Shown: positions 1 to 11,696 of the stretch, one piece after another
How the letters are laid out: every line of letters begins with the position of its first letter
How positions within the stretch are numbered: position 1 is the stretch's first letter
Assembly (NCBI RefSeq): GCF_049306965.1
Contig: NC_133191.1
Coordinates: 10,946,001 to 11,010,000 of the forward strand
DNA from: Danio rerio
Taxonomy: Eukaryota; Chordata; Actinopteri; Cypriniformes; Danionidae
Direction: 5' to 3'
Length of the DNA stretch: 64,000 bases
Position numbers and translations under genes: made by a program
The notes under the pieces: generated by a model
The model's database searches: none
What the model was told of the DNA's origin: nothing
What the model saw: the letters and a program-made list of their open reading frames with translations, nothing else

Positions 1-206
1 GTAAATAATTTAACTAACAATCTGGTCAACATAAAGTTATATTAAAGCACAACTCTACAAGAAAGGCAACTTACTACTGCCCTTGTCTGATTGGTTAAAC
101 TACAACAACAGCCTAATGTGTGTCTGTAGAAACACAGTTAAAGAGACTTTTTATGTATTTATTTAATTTTTAAAAAAATTGGTTGCACTCTAGAGATCTG
201 ATGTTG
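1..206. other. AT-rich non-coding DNA, no gene seen
   Basis: No long reading frame or recognisable repeat. The last nine bases (198-206) are the left target-site duplication of the neighbouring SINE. Confidence 0.6.
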
Positions 207-579
207 ATTCGTTCATTCATTTTCTTTTCAGCTTAGTCCCTTTATTAATCAGGGGTCACCACAGTGAAATGAGCTACCAACTTATCCAGCACATGTTTTA
301 TGCAGCGGATGCACCACCAGCTGCAACCCATCTCTTGGAAACATCCATACACTCTCATTCACACACATACACTACAAAAAATTTAGCCTACCCAATTCAC
401 CTATAGCGCATGTCTTTGGACTGTGGGGGAAACCAGAGCACCCGGAGAAAACCCACTCGAAAATGAGGAGAACATGCAAACTCGACACAGAAACTCCAAC
501 TGACCAGCCGAGGTTCAAACCAGCGACCTTCTTGCTGTGAGGCGACAGTGCTACCTTCTGCGCCCCTGCGTTGCCTGCC
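207..579 (-). mobile_element. DANA SINE, near full length
   Basis: Reverse-oriented tRNA-derived DANA SINE of zebrafish. The 3' tail (GAATGAATG-type, seen as cattcattcatttt) lies at the left and the tRNA-like head at the right. The 9-bp direct repeat CTGATGTTG at 198-206 and 580-588 is a target-site duplication, so the borders are well fixed. A chance reverse frame inside it is not a gene. Confidence 0.93.
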
Positions 580-588
580 CTGATGTTG

Positions 589-1289
589 TAATGATTCAAT
601 TATTCTTTATTAAAACTTGCGAAGATCACTTGATCTACAGTAATAAGTGTTCTCTTTGCCTTCCAAGTTTGTAACTTGGCAAGACTAGTCTCCATGAGAA
701 CACAAGTCCATCACCTGCGTTCCTGCTATTGAGAAACAGCCATTGTCTTGTAAAATCGAACCAAACACAGAAGCTAGCAAGGTAAAATTTTAAAGTGGAA
801 CAACACTATAAAATGGACACCACGCTGCAGGCGCATTTATCTTTACATGTCACATGACTCAATGTGTCATCATCATTTTCGAAAACTTCCAATTTCACAG
901 TCCACACCACAATGCGAAAATGACCAAAAAGGTCCGTTTTCGCAGGACAAAAATGTCTCAGTGTGGAAGAAAGGCTGATACGGAGAGAAAAAGATTCGAG
1001 CGTATCTGGATTATTGTGGACGCAGCCTCAGTCACATTAAAGGCTTTTTATCGGGTGTGCAATTAAAGGTTTTGGGCTGTTCATATACGGCTTCTGGAAG
1101 AAACCACACGGCCTCTGGTTTGAGGTTTTCCTGTATGAAGATGGCAGAATCTCAGATATTCAGGGATGTTTTGGGCAGTGTGGTTCTGGGTTCTGGGATG
1201 CTTTGAATATCTGGGTTGTGTAGGGGTGTGTTTGCTTCGGTTAAACCGTTGTGTTGGTGTGAGTTAGGAATGTGGCTGCGGACTGTGGC
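589..1289. other. Intergenic or intronic DNA, no gene seen
   Basis: No convincing exon. The stretch around 868-960, with repeated TTTTCG/CGAAAA motifs, looks like a decayed palindromic repeat. The 70-codon forward frame at 854 lies in it and has no coding character I trust. Confidence 0.45.
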
Positions 1290-1740
1290 AGGAAAACACA
1301 GCAATTACTACAGCGGTAAGCTTGAATGCTCACTAATGAAGCCGAATAACTCCCAGCTAACGAACAGGTAAACAAATACACACACATCAGTGAGCACACT
1401 CGCTCACGAGCGATCGGGCCCCTGTGGCTGTGTGCGGCGGTGTAATTGGGGTAATGGCCCGGTAATCAGGAACTGGTTGATTCAGTCATAAGGCTGTTGA
1501 GGCCACAGGCAGGTGCCTAAAACCAACGGCGCTCTAATACATCTGCATCTCTAAACACGAGCGATCCCAGCACTACTGCCCAGCAGCCACTGCTAAATGC
1601 TAATACATGGAAGTCTTAATGAGAGTGCTTGGAAAAATAACTTCCTGAGTGTGCATGTGTGTGAATGTAATAGAGATAGAGGTTAGAAAGGTTAACACCA
1701 TGCCTGCCCTCGGCAGTGACACATTAACTTTTAGCTGGGA
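1290..1740. promoter_or_regulatory. Unique moderate-GC block, candidate regulatory DNA
   Basis: In contrast to its surroundings this block is balanced in GC, has no simple repeats and no known transposon signature. It carries several TAAT/ATTA homeodomain-type cores and GGTAATCAGG-like motifs, but no open frame. This is the look of a conserved non-coding element, but conservation cannot be judged from one sequence. Confidence 0.25.
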
Positions 1741-2165
1741 GGAACTCTTTTTTTTTTCTTGCTGTTGAATGTTTTGTTTTCACTTCTTTAAACTTAAACC
1801 ACAAGTTCTTGATTTGTGTAATACTGTATACCCAGTAGAGGCCCATACACAAAAAGGATGATCATTTTAATGATGTAAATTAAAATCAAATATTTAGATA
1901 AACATTTTCACAAATTTTTACCAAAAGTCCCCACACAACTAACAGCATAGTGGAACATTACTGTTGAAATTAGGAGGTGTTTGATATGTGCCATCTTTAG
2001 TACAATTGTAATTTTAGTTATTTTAAATTGTCAAATATGTCCCTTACTTTGCAAAAAAAAGCTATCAACAACATGTCTTAAAGACGTTACAGCATCATGA
2101 AGCCCATTATGAGAGCAAAACATATCCCTCTGTTGCTTTTTAATATTGATAAAATGTGATATCAT

Positions 2166-2765
2166 GGTAACACTTTACAATAGCATACATTAATAATGAT
2201 ATATTAAACTATAAACATTATGATAATTAATAATTGTGATAATAATCAATGTAATAATTAACATTTAAGTTTAGGCTAAATGTAACTAACATGAATTCAT
2301 GAGCTGTTAATGTATGATTCTGTCATGACTTTACTTGAAGGGGAACATCACCATTAAATCATCCTTACTCATAAACTCTTGTGTTTAAACTGTTAACAGA
2401 ACACTTCTCTATTATTATTCATAGTGTAAACACACTAGGCAGACGCGCATCAGGAGTTCACGAGTAGTTAAGAATGAGTTGATGATTATGTGCCCCTCCA
2501 AGTAAAGTCATGATATAATTTTACATTAACATGTCATGAGTTTATGATAGTTAAATTAAGCATAAACTAAGGTGATAATTAATACACTATTTAACAAACA
2601 AGCATGTACAAACTAATTAAGGTAGCCATTATTCTCACATGAACTCATGTGACTTAGTTAGTTCATGATGAGCGCATGCATTTCCTCATCATTAGTCCAT
2701 AATAAAGTCATGTTTAGTTTACATATTAACACATCATTATCCATGTACTGTTGTAAAGTGTTACT
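2166..2765. mobile_element. hAT-type foldback MITE (GGTAACACTTTA ends)
   Basis: The ends GGTAACACTTTACAA and (complement) AGTAACACTTTACAA are inverted repeats. Internal arms also pair: sequences around 2310-2345 and 2500-2540 are inverted copies around AAAGTCATGA. It belongs to the same family as the larger element at 44037-45233, whose 8-bp duplication supports hAT. Here the flanking duplication is poor (gatatcat/gatgtaac), suggesting age. Confidence 0.7.
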
Positions 2766-3598
2766 GATGTAACTAAGCAAGAACACACAAGCAATATTAT
2801 CGGCTTGTAAGATATTGATTTTATTTCAGTTAATATTGAGCGGGTTAAATTTTAGACACAATGTTGTTTTTTTCTATGTTTAGCCTAAGAAAATAGTTCC
2901 AAATGAAGTCAGAGGACATTTGTTGTAATTCACACTCTGGTAAACTGAAGTACTGAAGTACTTTGGTACAGAGTTATTCTCAAAATATTTAAATCAGTGA
3001 CCCAAGCATCCATTCATAAAGACCTGCTTTGTCAATCATTCACAGATTCTTTTATTAACACAAGGACCTGTTATGCCTACTCTGAGTTTCAGTTCCATAT
3101 TTATACAAGACCATCTTAAACCAGACAACCAGTAATCCAGTAATAAAATGACAAGTTAGACAGCAAATACTGTGTAATTATCATTACCAAAAAACAAAAT
3201 ATTGACAGAATTTGTTCTCCTTGAGCCTTTAACATGGCTGAAAACTAAACAACATTGTGCATCTAATAAACCGAACAGTAATGCACTGCTGTGGACTCTA
3301 ATCTTTTGTTATCATTCATAGTATGATAATCAAATGCGATTTAATCAATGGATCAAATTCAGCACATAAACAAATCATTTATAATATATGTAGCTAATTT
3401 TTTAAGCTAGTACACTTGTTTTAAAAAAAGCTCAATATTGTTGATTGGTTCCTATTTTTACTAATATTTTTTAAAAACATTTAAGATTTTCTTTTACAAA
3501 GAATGTCAAACATAGAGAGTTAGAAAAAGGTTGTTTGGAGACTACAGAGTTCATTTGTGCATCTTAAAATTCCATAATGCCTCATAGCCGCTGACATT
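2766..3598. other. AT-rich DNA, no gene seen
   Basis: Only short chance frames. No repeat family recognised. Confidence 0.5.
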
Positions 3599-4615
3599 GG
3601 GCCCTATACACACCGCAATAAGGCGCAAGACGTGTTTGGCATGAAACTGAAATAGACCCTGCCATTGAACAAGTAAAAGCTGGTCTAAAGTCCAGCGCAG
3701 AGCACGTTAGTTCAAACGCTTGATACACACAGGATGTACAGCAATACACAAATATATTTACATAAGAAAACAATTAAGGATTAAAATCTTACAAAAATTA
3801 TAACTTTCTACATATATATAAAAACCACTACCTCCATGCCTTCTTCATATCCGGCGGGCTTTTTTCAGTTTATTCATGACAATTTGCATTTGTATAATGT
3901 TATAATTAGTAATAATAGTATTTATTATTTGCATATTCATATTTGTTTTAATAAAAACAAGTTTAGATTTGTTTACCTGTTGGGTTTTGGAGATGTATGC
4001 ATCACCATATGGTGCATAAGAATAGGACATGTGTTTAGATATAACTCCGTTTTTTGACCACACTTGTTATTATTGTTCATTTATTGGTTTGCTGGAAATT
4101 AGAACTGAATTTAGAAATAGTTTTGACACAAATCTTTGGACTTACCAAACAAAACTGGATGGATGTCTCCAGTGGAGTGCGTACAACACCATTTCCTTAT
4201 TCACCAAAGTAAAGGAGTAAAGTAAAAAATAAAGTAAAGAGATAGTAAATAGGCCGAATGGAGGAGGCTTGTTCTTTATCCTCGCGCTGCTGATGATCTG
4301 TTTAACTGTTTTCTCACTAGTGAAGCATTTTGTTTTTTTACTTACAAACCCCCTCATGTAAATAGCAAATGTGCCATGGCACGACACTACTGCCTCTTAA
4401 AGGGAATAGGAGATGAGAGTCTGATTGGTTTAATGCACATTATGTTAAAAACACACTCATAACTCATTAGGAGAATAAACACAACCCTGTTAGACCATGC
4501 ATTGTGGCTCAAACTGTATTTTTCCAAATGAATAGCAAAACTGGATTCGGACATGGCCTAATGCTTTTGCGCCATGCGCTTTAGACTTTGCGCCTAGATT
4601 GATAAAATAGAGTCC
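3599..4615. mobile_element. DNA-transposon MITE with GGGCCCTAT/ATAGAGTCC ends
   Basis: The left end (GGGCCCTAT, then AAGGCGCAAGACG) and the right end (GCGCCATGCGC, TTTGCGCCTAG, AAATAGAGTCC) are degenerate inverted repeats typical of a common zebrafish MITE with GCGCA/TGCGC sub-terminal motifs. The interior is AT-rich with only chance frames. Superfamily not assigned with certainty. Confidence 0.55.
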
Positions 4616-4688
4616 TTTATCTTCAGCAGGTACGCCACTAAAACTAATGATGGACAGCTGCTTCTCACTCAGGGCTGTTTGTGCTTAA

Positions 4689-4893
4689 GCTGATGTCACA
4701 CTAGAGTTTTAGGTTGCGAAATTTTGTAGTACGGCACTTCAAAAAGGGGCGGGATAAAACAAGATAATTAGACATTTTAAAAAATAAGCGATTGTTCCAT
4801 TTTTAAAATTCCTGCTGAGAGAAGTCATGTTTTGATCCTTGATTGGTCTCACGCCATCAAGTGATGATTTCGAGCTTGTCACATGAGCTTTCA
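4689..4893 (+). mobile_element. Fragment of TTAA-flanked MITE (GCTGCGGTCACACT family)
   Basis: Starts just after TTAA (4685-4688) with GCTGATGTCACACTAGAG and shares the body motifs AAAAAGGGGCGGGAT.AAACAAGAT and TTTTGATC.TTGATTGGTCTCA with the element at 33047-33549. The right end is missing or decayed. Confidence 0.6.
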
Positions 4894-6438
4894 AAACTTA
4901 CAAAGGGAGAATTTCTACAGTAAATTTTCTACAATATTTAAATTTCTACATTATTTATCATTAGAAGCTGTTTACATTCACATACCATTGGGTATTATAT
5001 GCCACACAATTGAGGTAAACCCCTTATAAATGTAATTGTTGCATAATAAGCCATAGAGTGATTGTTCCCTTAACTGTCCCAAAACTCTGTAACATTTGAC
5101 CCAGGCCATCTTTAATGTTAGCTTTGACGTGACTTATTATGATTTGTAATGAAATTACTTAATTAAATTGGAAAAATACAGCAAAAAAGCATTTTTCTTT
5201 TGGTGCTCTCAGACTTTAGAACCCAACTATGGAGATATTTTATTAATTGTAACTTGCATTCTTAAAATAGACAATATGAACGTAAAAAAACTTTGGCTTG
5301 CAGTCCAATATGGACAAGACAGAGGCTCAAGATAACTCAAACGATGAGTCAGAAAGAAGCAAAGCAACTGAAAGAAAAATGTTGGAAAAGAGTGGAAAAC
5401 ACAAATACATAATGTGCATAATACAATATTTATATAATTGCAGCATCACATACCTGCAGCTTTACCAGGGAGGTGATGATTGAGGGAATGTAATGAATGC
5501 CCTTCAGTGCTTGATGAGCTCCATATGTCTGACTCTAGGTGTTTATGAGAGAGAGAAGGCATGAGACATCACAAGTTCAAAAATAATCCTAATGACTAAG
5601 AGAATACAGGGCAAAGCAAAAGGTGTGGTGTTTCCTCAACACTTAATTAGCAGCATATATATGGCTGTGTGCATTTAGGAGAAATAGATGGAAGTCTATG
5701 TGCGAGATCACAGGTTTAAAAATAATTTGGATAACTGTAAGGACACCGCTGAGAGCCATTTTTAACACTTGACAGCACTGTGTGTGAGTGTTTACTTTGC
5801 TATACTTTAGGGACAGATTTTTCCTCAGAAGTGCACTAAATTTGACAAATTTCCCCCTGAGGACAGCTGGGCTAGTCCTCAATTGCAAATTGCAAAAAAA
5901 AAAAAAAAACATTCATGCAAAATATATTGTCGGTATTTCATGTGGGAAAAGTATATAAATTTTCTTCTGTGTTATTTTATGCCTAAAATCCCATTTTGCT
6001 CATACGCAAGTCATATTACTGCATAATTTATATAGACCCACAGTCAGGGTTGACAGAATATAAAGTTGTGCTATAGAAAATGAGGTTGTAAAGCAAATCA
6101 GGCTGATTGGAGTGCCATTTAGGTCCTAAATCACATAATTTTCACAAAAGAGTTTTTCTACTGAAAGTCTTTCCAATAAGATTCATCAGGGGAGCAGCTG
6201 GTAGGTCAACAGTCTATTTATTACAAACTACATCTCACAGTCTCATTTACATTACTGCCAAAAGTTAATACAGTGCAAAATATGGCTCAATCCTCTTGTT
6301 TTCATACAAAAATAATACCAAAATAACTTTTTTGAAACAATATTGCTGGTTACTCTTTGGCTCCAACAGAAATTAAGCAACTTTACCGAATTAAATTCAA
6401 GTTTATTTGTATTTTCACAACATCATTTCATAGTAGCT
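4894..6438. other. AT-rich DNA, no gene seen
   Basis: No exon supported. A 17-base A run sits at 5893-5909. The 61-codon forward frame at 5298 and the 89-codon reverse frame at 5643 look like chance frames. Confidence 0.45.
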
Positions 6439-7499
6439 TAAAGGAACACTCAGATTTTTTCAGAAATAGGCTAATTTTATAACTCCCCCAGAGTTACCCT
6501 TTTGTAACCCATTCAGCCGATAACTAGATCTGTTTTTGGAGGGAGCACTTTTAGCTTAGCATAAATCATTGAATTGGATTAGACTATTAGCATCTCACTT
6601 TTTTTCTTTTCTAAAAGAGTTGTGATTATTTTTACTATTTAATGTTTCTAGTTACATCCTGTACTAAGACCTACGGAAAATGAAAAGTCTAGGTTGATAG
6701 GATCTATACTCTCATTCTACAGCAGATATGCCCAAAGTAGGGCCCCCGGGTTAAAGTTGGCCCATGGTAACCCATCCCACCTGAGAACAGATCTAGATTT
6801 TTGGTTGCGGCACAAGTCTTCAACATAGAGCGTAATTTCTAATTTAAAGTAATCTTTTGTTTGTTTGTTTGTTTGTTTGTTTGTTTGTTTGTTTGTTTGT
6901 TTGTTTGTTTGTTTGTTTAAATGTTGAGCTACAAAAAGTCATCTGAAATGAAATGATTCAATTAAATGTTGTGCTTGAATTGGATTTTTAAAAATGTAAA
7001 TTCTGTCACCTGAACAGAGGACACTACACAAGACATTGACGAGCAAATCATGGCAAAGGCAGGTTCAGCTTGACTTGTGTATTCAGCATTGAAAACCATT
7101 GTTATGAATGTGTTTGTTTATGTTTTTCTTGTAAGAAGTTCATTATGAAATGTAAAAAAAAAATGTATATTTATTAATAAGATTGAAGTATTTTTTATTT
7201 TTATTTTTCAATATTAATGAATTAGGAAATTACCATGGCACCCACCTTTAATGTAATAGTTTGGTATATTTGCCTTCGGCCCAAAATCAAATTTGGCTTT
7301 TGGCCCTTCGTTATCTTGGCTTCAGCAGTGCTGTTATAAGTTAGTTACCAAACATTAGTTGGGGACTATTTTCAGGTGCTGCATAGCATAGGCCTATCAT
7401 TGATTTATGCTAAGCTAAGCTGCTGAATGGGTTCAAATAGCAAATCAACAGTTTAACTCTAGTGGACATGTAAAATTTGACTATTAAAAAAGTGGAGCA
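6439..7499. mobile_element. MITE (TAAAGGAACACTC ... AAAAAAGTGGAG) with nested hAT-like element
   Basis: Left arm begins TAAAGGAACACTCAGATTTTTT and carries CCCATTCAGCCGAT and TTAGCTTAGCATAAATCATTGA. The right arm carries the inverted copies CATTGATTTATGCTAAGCTAAG and AAAAAAGTGGAG, so the host element is a foldback MITE. Between about 6728 and 7335 a second element with GCCC-rich ends (GCCCAAAGTAGGGCCC, TTGGCCC ... GGCCCAAAATC, TTTTGGCCC) is inserted. That insert is related to the one at 47258-47480. Confidence 0.65.
6855..6918 (+). repeat. (TTTG)n microsatellite
   Basis: About sixteen tandem TTTG units inside the nested hAT-like element. Confidence 0.97.
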
Positions 7500-7562
7500 T
7501 TATTTTAAATGTACACATTATTACATTACAATCAGTAGCATTCAGCTGTCAAGCATTTAACC

Positions 7563-7745
7563 CAGGGGTGCCCAAACTCGGTCCTGGAGGGCTGGTGTCC
7601 TGCATATTTTAGTTCCAACTCCAATTAAACACCCCTGAACCAGCTAATCAAGCTCTTTCTAACTATACTAAAACTAACAGACAATTGTTTTAGAGCTAAA
7701 CTTTGCAGGACACAGGCCCTCCAGGACCAGGTTTTGACACCCCTG
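7563..7745. mobile_element. hAT-type MITE, CAGGGGTG ends
   Basis: Inverted ends CAGGGGTGCCCAAACTCGGT and CAGGGGTGTCAAAACCTGGT (complement of the right end) flank a body with the GGAGGGC/GCCCTCC pair. About 180 bp. Related to the copies at 7762, 33065 and 49711. Confidence 0.75.
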
Positions 7746-7761
7746 ATTTTGTAGCCTAACG

Positions 7762-8267
7762 CAGTGGTGTCCAAACTCAGTCCTGGAGAGCCGGTGTCCT
7801 GGAGAGTTTAGCTCCATCCCTAATCAAACACACCTGAACAAGCTAATCAAGCTCTTAAGCTGCGGTCACACTGGGCTTTTCCTCCCATAGACTTCCATTT
7901 ATACGCACGCGAATGCGTCAGATCGGAAACGCAGGGTCATGCGTCAAATTTCGCAAGTTGCTGCAGTGCAAAGTTCAAGCTTAGTGAACTCTGACCTGCG
8001 AAATCGCATCTCTTGGCTGCTTGAGTCCAGTGGACAGAACTCTCTGGACAGCAATTTAAAACATGGAGCATTCGCTCGCTTTATAAAATGTCTAATAAGC
8101 TTGTTTAATCCCACCCCTTTTCGCAGCGCCGCACGACAGAATATCGCATGCTCAAACTCTGACCACAGCTTTAGTAGATATATTAACTTCCTGCAGGTGT
8201 TTTGAAGCAAGTTGGAGCTAAACTTAGCAGGACACTGGTCCTCCAGGACCGAGTTTGGACATGCCTG
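7762..8267. mobile_element. hAT-type MITE interrupted by a second MITE
   Basis: Ends CAGTGGTGTCCAAACTCAGT and (complement of right) CAGGCATGTCCAAACTCGGT are inverted repeats. The body carries the usual TCAAACACACCTGAACAAGC. It is split at the centre by the element at 7859-8169. Confidence 0.75.
7859..8169. mobile_element. MITE with GCTGCGGTCACAC / GACCACAGC ends, TTAA target
   Basis: Starts after TTAA (7855-7858) and is followed by TTTA (8170-8173), so a TTAA duplication with one change is likely, as made by piggyBac or Kolobok transposases. The interior includes GGGATTAAAC- and CGCAAATTTGACGC-like motifs seen in the sister copies at 4689 and 33047. Overlapping frames of 88 and 119 codons on the two strands are shadows of this repeat. 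Confidence 0.6.
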
Positions 8268-8827
8268 AAATGTTACAGAAGTAACATTAGTTGCAGGCTT
8301 CATGCCACATTGGGTTCAGACCCTTGCCTGAATAAATCAGTTTTATGAATGAATCACTGACGGAATGATAAAACTTACTTGTGAAGAACCGGTGTCCTTG
8401 AAAAAAATCTATTCATTTATGAATCCTCCTGCTTCTTTTTGAAGGTTTGTAGGTTATTTCAGTCGTTTGAGTGATAATTCAATTTAGGACACATAAAAAC
8501 ACCACCTATTGAACGTTACCTGCAAAAAAGGTTCTGAAAGATCCCCACACGCGATGATGAAAACCAGGGACATTTTGTTGTTCAGTGTTCTAACATTTCG
8601 TTGAAAACTTGTGTGTTATTATCTATTAATTAAAGTGCAAAAATAAACAATCACAAACACACACACATTGCTACTTTCCTCTATGTTATAGGCCACAAGT
8701 TGTGTGTTGTAACTGTTGTTATGGTGTAAGGTTTGTGAACTTAGTTTGCTTCAAAAAATACTATAAATGACAGATAGTTCAGTCCCTCATGTATCATACA
8801 TTCAAGTAGTATTACTATATTTTTGTG
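8268..8827. other. Non-coding DNA, no gene seen
   Basis: AT-rich with a short (CA)n around 8655-8670. No exon or repeat recognised. Confidence 0.45.
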
Positions 8828-9104
8828 TTCATTCATTCATTTTCTTTTCAGCTTAGTCCCTTTATTAATCAATTACAGGCCACAGCAGAATGAACCGCCA
8901 ACTTATCCAGCATGTTTTATGCAGCGGATGCCCTTCCAGCCACAACCCATCACTAGGAAATGCCCATACACTCTCATTCACACACATACACTAGGGACAA
9001 TTTAGCTTACCCTATTCACCTATATTACATGTCTTTGGATTGTAGGGGGAAACTGGAGCACCCAGAGGAAACCCACACAAACACGGGGAGAACATGCAAA
9101 CTCC
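8828..9104 (-). mobile_element. DANA SINE, head-truncated
   Basis: Complement of the DANA 3' half: CTTAGTCCCTTTATTAATC, GCAGCGGATGCCCTTCCAGC, TGTCTTTGGATTGTAG and AACATGCAAACTCC. The tRNA-like head is missing. Confidence 0.93.
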
Positions 9105-9159
9105 ATATCACTGTCTTTTCATCAGTTTTCAAGAGTTCACACTTAGCTGATGATTGATA

Positions 9160-9305
9160 ATAAAGCTAGTTTGGCGTGCTTTCCCGGGAGAAAGCCCTGA
9201 GCTTATAAAATCCTCGAGCCCTGGGCTCCCTCCGGTTGCAAGGCGAGAGGGAAGCTTGAGCTCAGGTAGATCTCGATGACTCCCTCTCCTGCTTATTGTA
9301 GCTAA
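9160..9305 (+). mobile_element. Possible LTR fragment (fossil)
   Basis: A GC-rich block with a TATAAAA motif at about 9210 followed by alternating CCTGGGCTCCC and GAGAGGGAAGC tracts. It resembles the promoter part of an LTR, with no coding part beside it. An old, partial copy at best, and the family is not identified. Confidence 0.2.
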
Positions 9306-9381
9306 GTGTCAGATATGGATGCTGAGAAGGTGTACTCAGAGTTTGGCTAAAATGTTTTGGAATAATTGTTTAGGGTGCTTG

Positions 9382-9550
9382 TTTTTGAACTGTGTGAGGA
9401 AACCGGATGACCCGGGGAAAACCCACGCGATCACGGGGAGAACGAGTAAAACTCCACACAGAAATGTCACCTGGTTTGGAAAGGAATTAAACCAGGGGCA
9501 TTTTTGCTGTAAGGCAACAGCGCTAATCACTGGCCACCGTCTCGCCCGTT
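9382..9550 (-). mobile_element. DANA SINE head fragment, decayed
   Basis: Contains degenerate DANA motifs: TGTGTGAGGAAACCGGATGA, AACTCCACACAGAAATG and the head complement CAACAGCGCTAATCACTGGC. A 95-codon forward frame across it is a shadow. Confidence 0.8.
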
Positions 9551-10019
9551 TGAAAGGAGCGAAAGTAGGGTTGGGTAGGTGGGTTTCTTCAAGACGAAGA
9601 TATTGAGATGAGAAAAGTCTGGTTATTTATAGTGAGTTAAGGATCGTCTGATAGGATAATTAGTCTTTAGCTAAAGTTGGAACAGCTGTGAACAATCATA
9701 AGCACGTGATCCTCTCGAAATTTGCTTATAAATAAACTTCACTTAAATTTGCTGAACAATGGTAAATTGACACACAAATAGAAAAGAAAGTGTTACAAAC
9801 ACTGTGAAGTCAAATATTGTTTGACTGCAGGCCTCATATCAAGCTTCAGCCAATCAAATCTGACCTCCAGAACTAATTTCTGTATTGTTTACATAGAAAC
9901 AATGCCCACTTACAAAACAGCATGTCCCAAATAAATGTATGCTGGACCACAAACAGGTGAATGATCAAACGTACAGTACTGTATCTACTGCTAGAATCAA
10001 TCACTGTCAGAAAGAGAGT
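9551..10019. other. Non-coding DNA, no gene seen
   Basis: No exon, and no repeat that I can name. Confidence 0.4.
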
Positions 10020-10320
10020 CTGAAATTTTGAGAAACAGCCTGAGTGACGTCAGGAGCAGTGGGTGTTGAGGGAGCGGTGACCTTGGCGATGGGCATCAGG
10101 CCTCCTCCTGTGGCCACTGTCTACTGCCTTAATGCGCAGTGGCAGAAACCTCACTGTCTCCCCAGAGAGACACACACACACTCTCTCATGCACATGCGGA
10201 GACTCAGTGTCGCTGACATCAGTTTAATGCTCAGACAGTTTAAATGCATGGGCTGAGTCTAGGCCTCAGCTGTGATTAGTGCTGGGCAGAGTGTGATGAA
10301 TGAGACGGCTGAAGATATAC
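10020..10320. promoter_or_regulatory. Unique moderate-GC block, candidate regulatory DNA
   Basis: Non-repetitive and GC-balanced, with a TGACGTCA-type core (GTGACGTCAGG at 10044), CCTCCTCC and a short CA run. No convincing splice pair. The 70-codon forward frame starting at the same place does not resemble a known protein. Candidate enhancer or conserved element only. Confidence 0.25.
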
Positions 10321-11087
10321 ACACACACACATACACACACTTGCTGCATTGTTATCATGAAGAGTGATGGGGTGAGTCAAATTGCATGGCATATATGCGG
10401 CATATTACAGTGCTCGCAGCAGCTCAAGTGAAATGAATGGTGACCACTTGCGAACCGCATGTCCGCTCAACGTCAGGGGCACACGATGCAATCAGATAAA
10501 CCCGCTGGAATGATGATAACCAGAAGCACATGAGGCAACCCTTAGATCTGTCCAAAAAAAACCTTTTGAAATCTATTGTAGAGATATAAACAAAAAAGTC
10601 TTTTTTCTCATTCAACCTTTTCCAAATAATTAGCTTCAAACTGAAAACGCTGTCATTCTCCAAGCCTCATGTTTTCCAGGGGAGCTCAAAATGAGTTAAA
10701 TCTGCTATTTTTATGCAAGGCAGCAAGAACAAAACCTGTTGAGGCAAATGTGTTTTGAATGTGTATATTATAGGATATTTTGTCAGGTCGTAAATACCTT
10801 AGCAGGATGTGCTGCCTGACAGGAGTAGCTTATAAGGTATAGTCATAATCATAAAAATTATGCTAATGTAGGATAGGTCACCTTGAGAGGAAAGTGAATT
10901 AAACTCATTTTAGCTGAAGAATGACACCATATTATTATCTGCTTTATAGCTGAAGTGAGCTTCATACTGTAACTGTTAAAGTGTAATGAATTTCACAACA
11001 TTCACAATGTTATTGATCTCCACCGACCTACATTATTAGCTATTTTTGTTGGTGATTTATGATACCACTCAATGCTTTGCATTGATT
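10321..11087. other. Non-coding DNA, no gene seen
   Basis: Short (CA)n at about 10319-10340, then AT-rich unique sequence. The 79-codon reverse frame at 10424-10663 is probably chance. Confidence 0.4.
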
Positions 11088-11183
11088 GATTCATTAATTA
11101 ATTTTCCTTCAACTTAGTATCTTATTTTTCAGGGGAGACCACAGTGGAACGAACTACCAACTATTCTGACATATGTTTTACCC
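11088..11183 (-). mobile_element. DANA SINE tail fragment
   Basis: Complement of the DANA 3' end with decayed AACTTAGTATCTTATTTTTC, GACCACAGTGGAACGAAC and ACATATGTTTTA. Confidence 0.75.
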
Positions 11184-11326
11184 ACGACTAGGGCCAGACG
11201 GAATCTGCGGACGTTTTTTGCTATTTCTGCTAAGAAGTTAGGTAAAAATCTGCGTATTTCTGCGAAATGATTTTGGGAGTATCACAACTAAAACCTTAAT
11301 ATGTGAAATAAAAAATAATACCTTTT

Positions 11327-11696
11327 GGTCCCACTTTATATTAAGTGGCCCTAACTAATATGTACTTACACGGGAATTAATAGTTTGTTACAATGTTCTT
11401 ATTGTGTAAATACATGTATTTACTTTGTACTTATGCTTGATTAAATGCATGTATGTAATTACATCTGTAATTAACTTTTGTAATCACATTTGTAAATACA
11501 CTGTTGACCATCCTTTACACCTTAACCCACCCTTAAACCTACCCATGCCACCAAACCTGTCCATAACCCAACCTCTATCCCAACTCAAGAGCACCACAAG
11601 TGTTCTCAAATACATTATAAACACAGTAAAAACATTGTATTTATTTTTTTGATTCAAGTAAATAGTAGTTAAGGACACTTAATATAAAGTGGGACT
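11327..11696. mobile_element. Palindromic MITE with GGTCCCACTTTATATTAAGTG ends
   Basis: The 20-bp left end GTCCCACTTTATATTAAGTG is matched almost exactly by the complement of the right end (CACTTAATATAAAGTGGGAC). The interior has an A/T-rich half and a pyrimidine-rich CCTTAACCCACCC half. A 75-codon forward and a 64-codon reverse frame are shadows. Confidence 0.85.

Noticed and set aside
7939-8303. Overlapping 88- and 119-codon frames on both strands
   Set aside because: They lie wholly in nested MITEs and read the repeat, not a gene.
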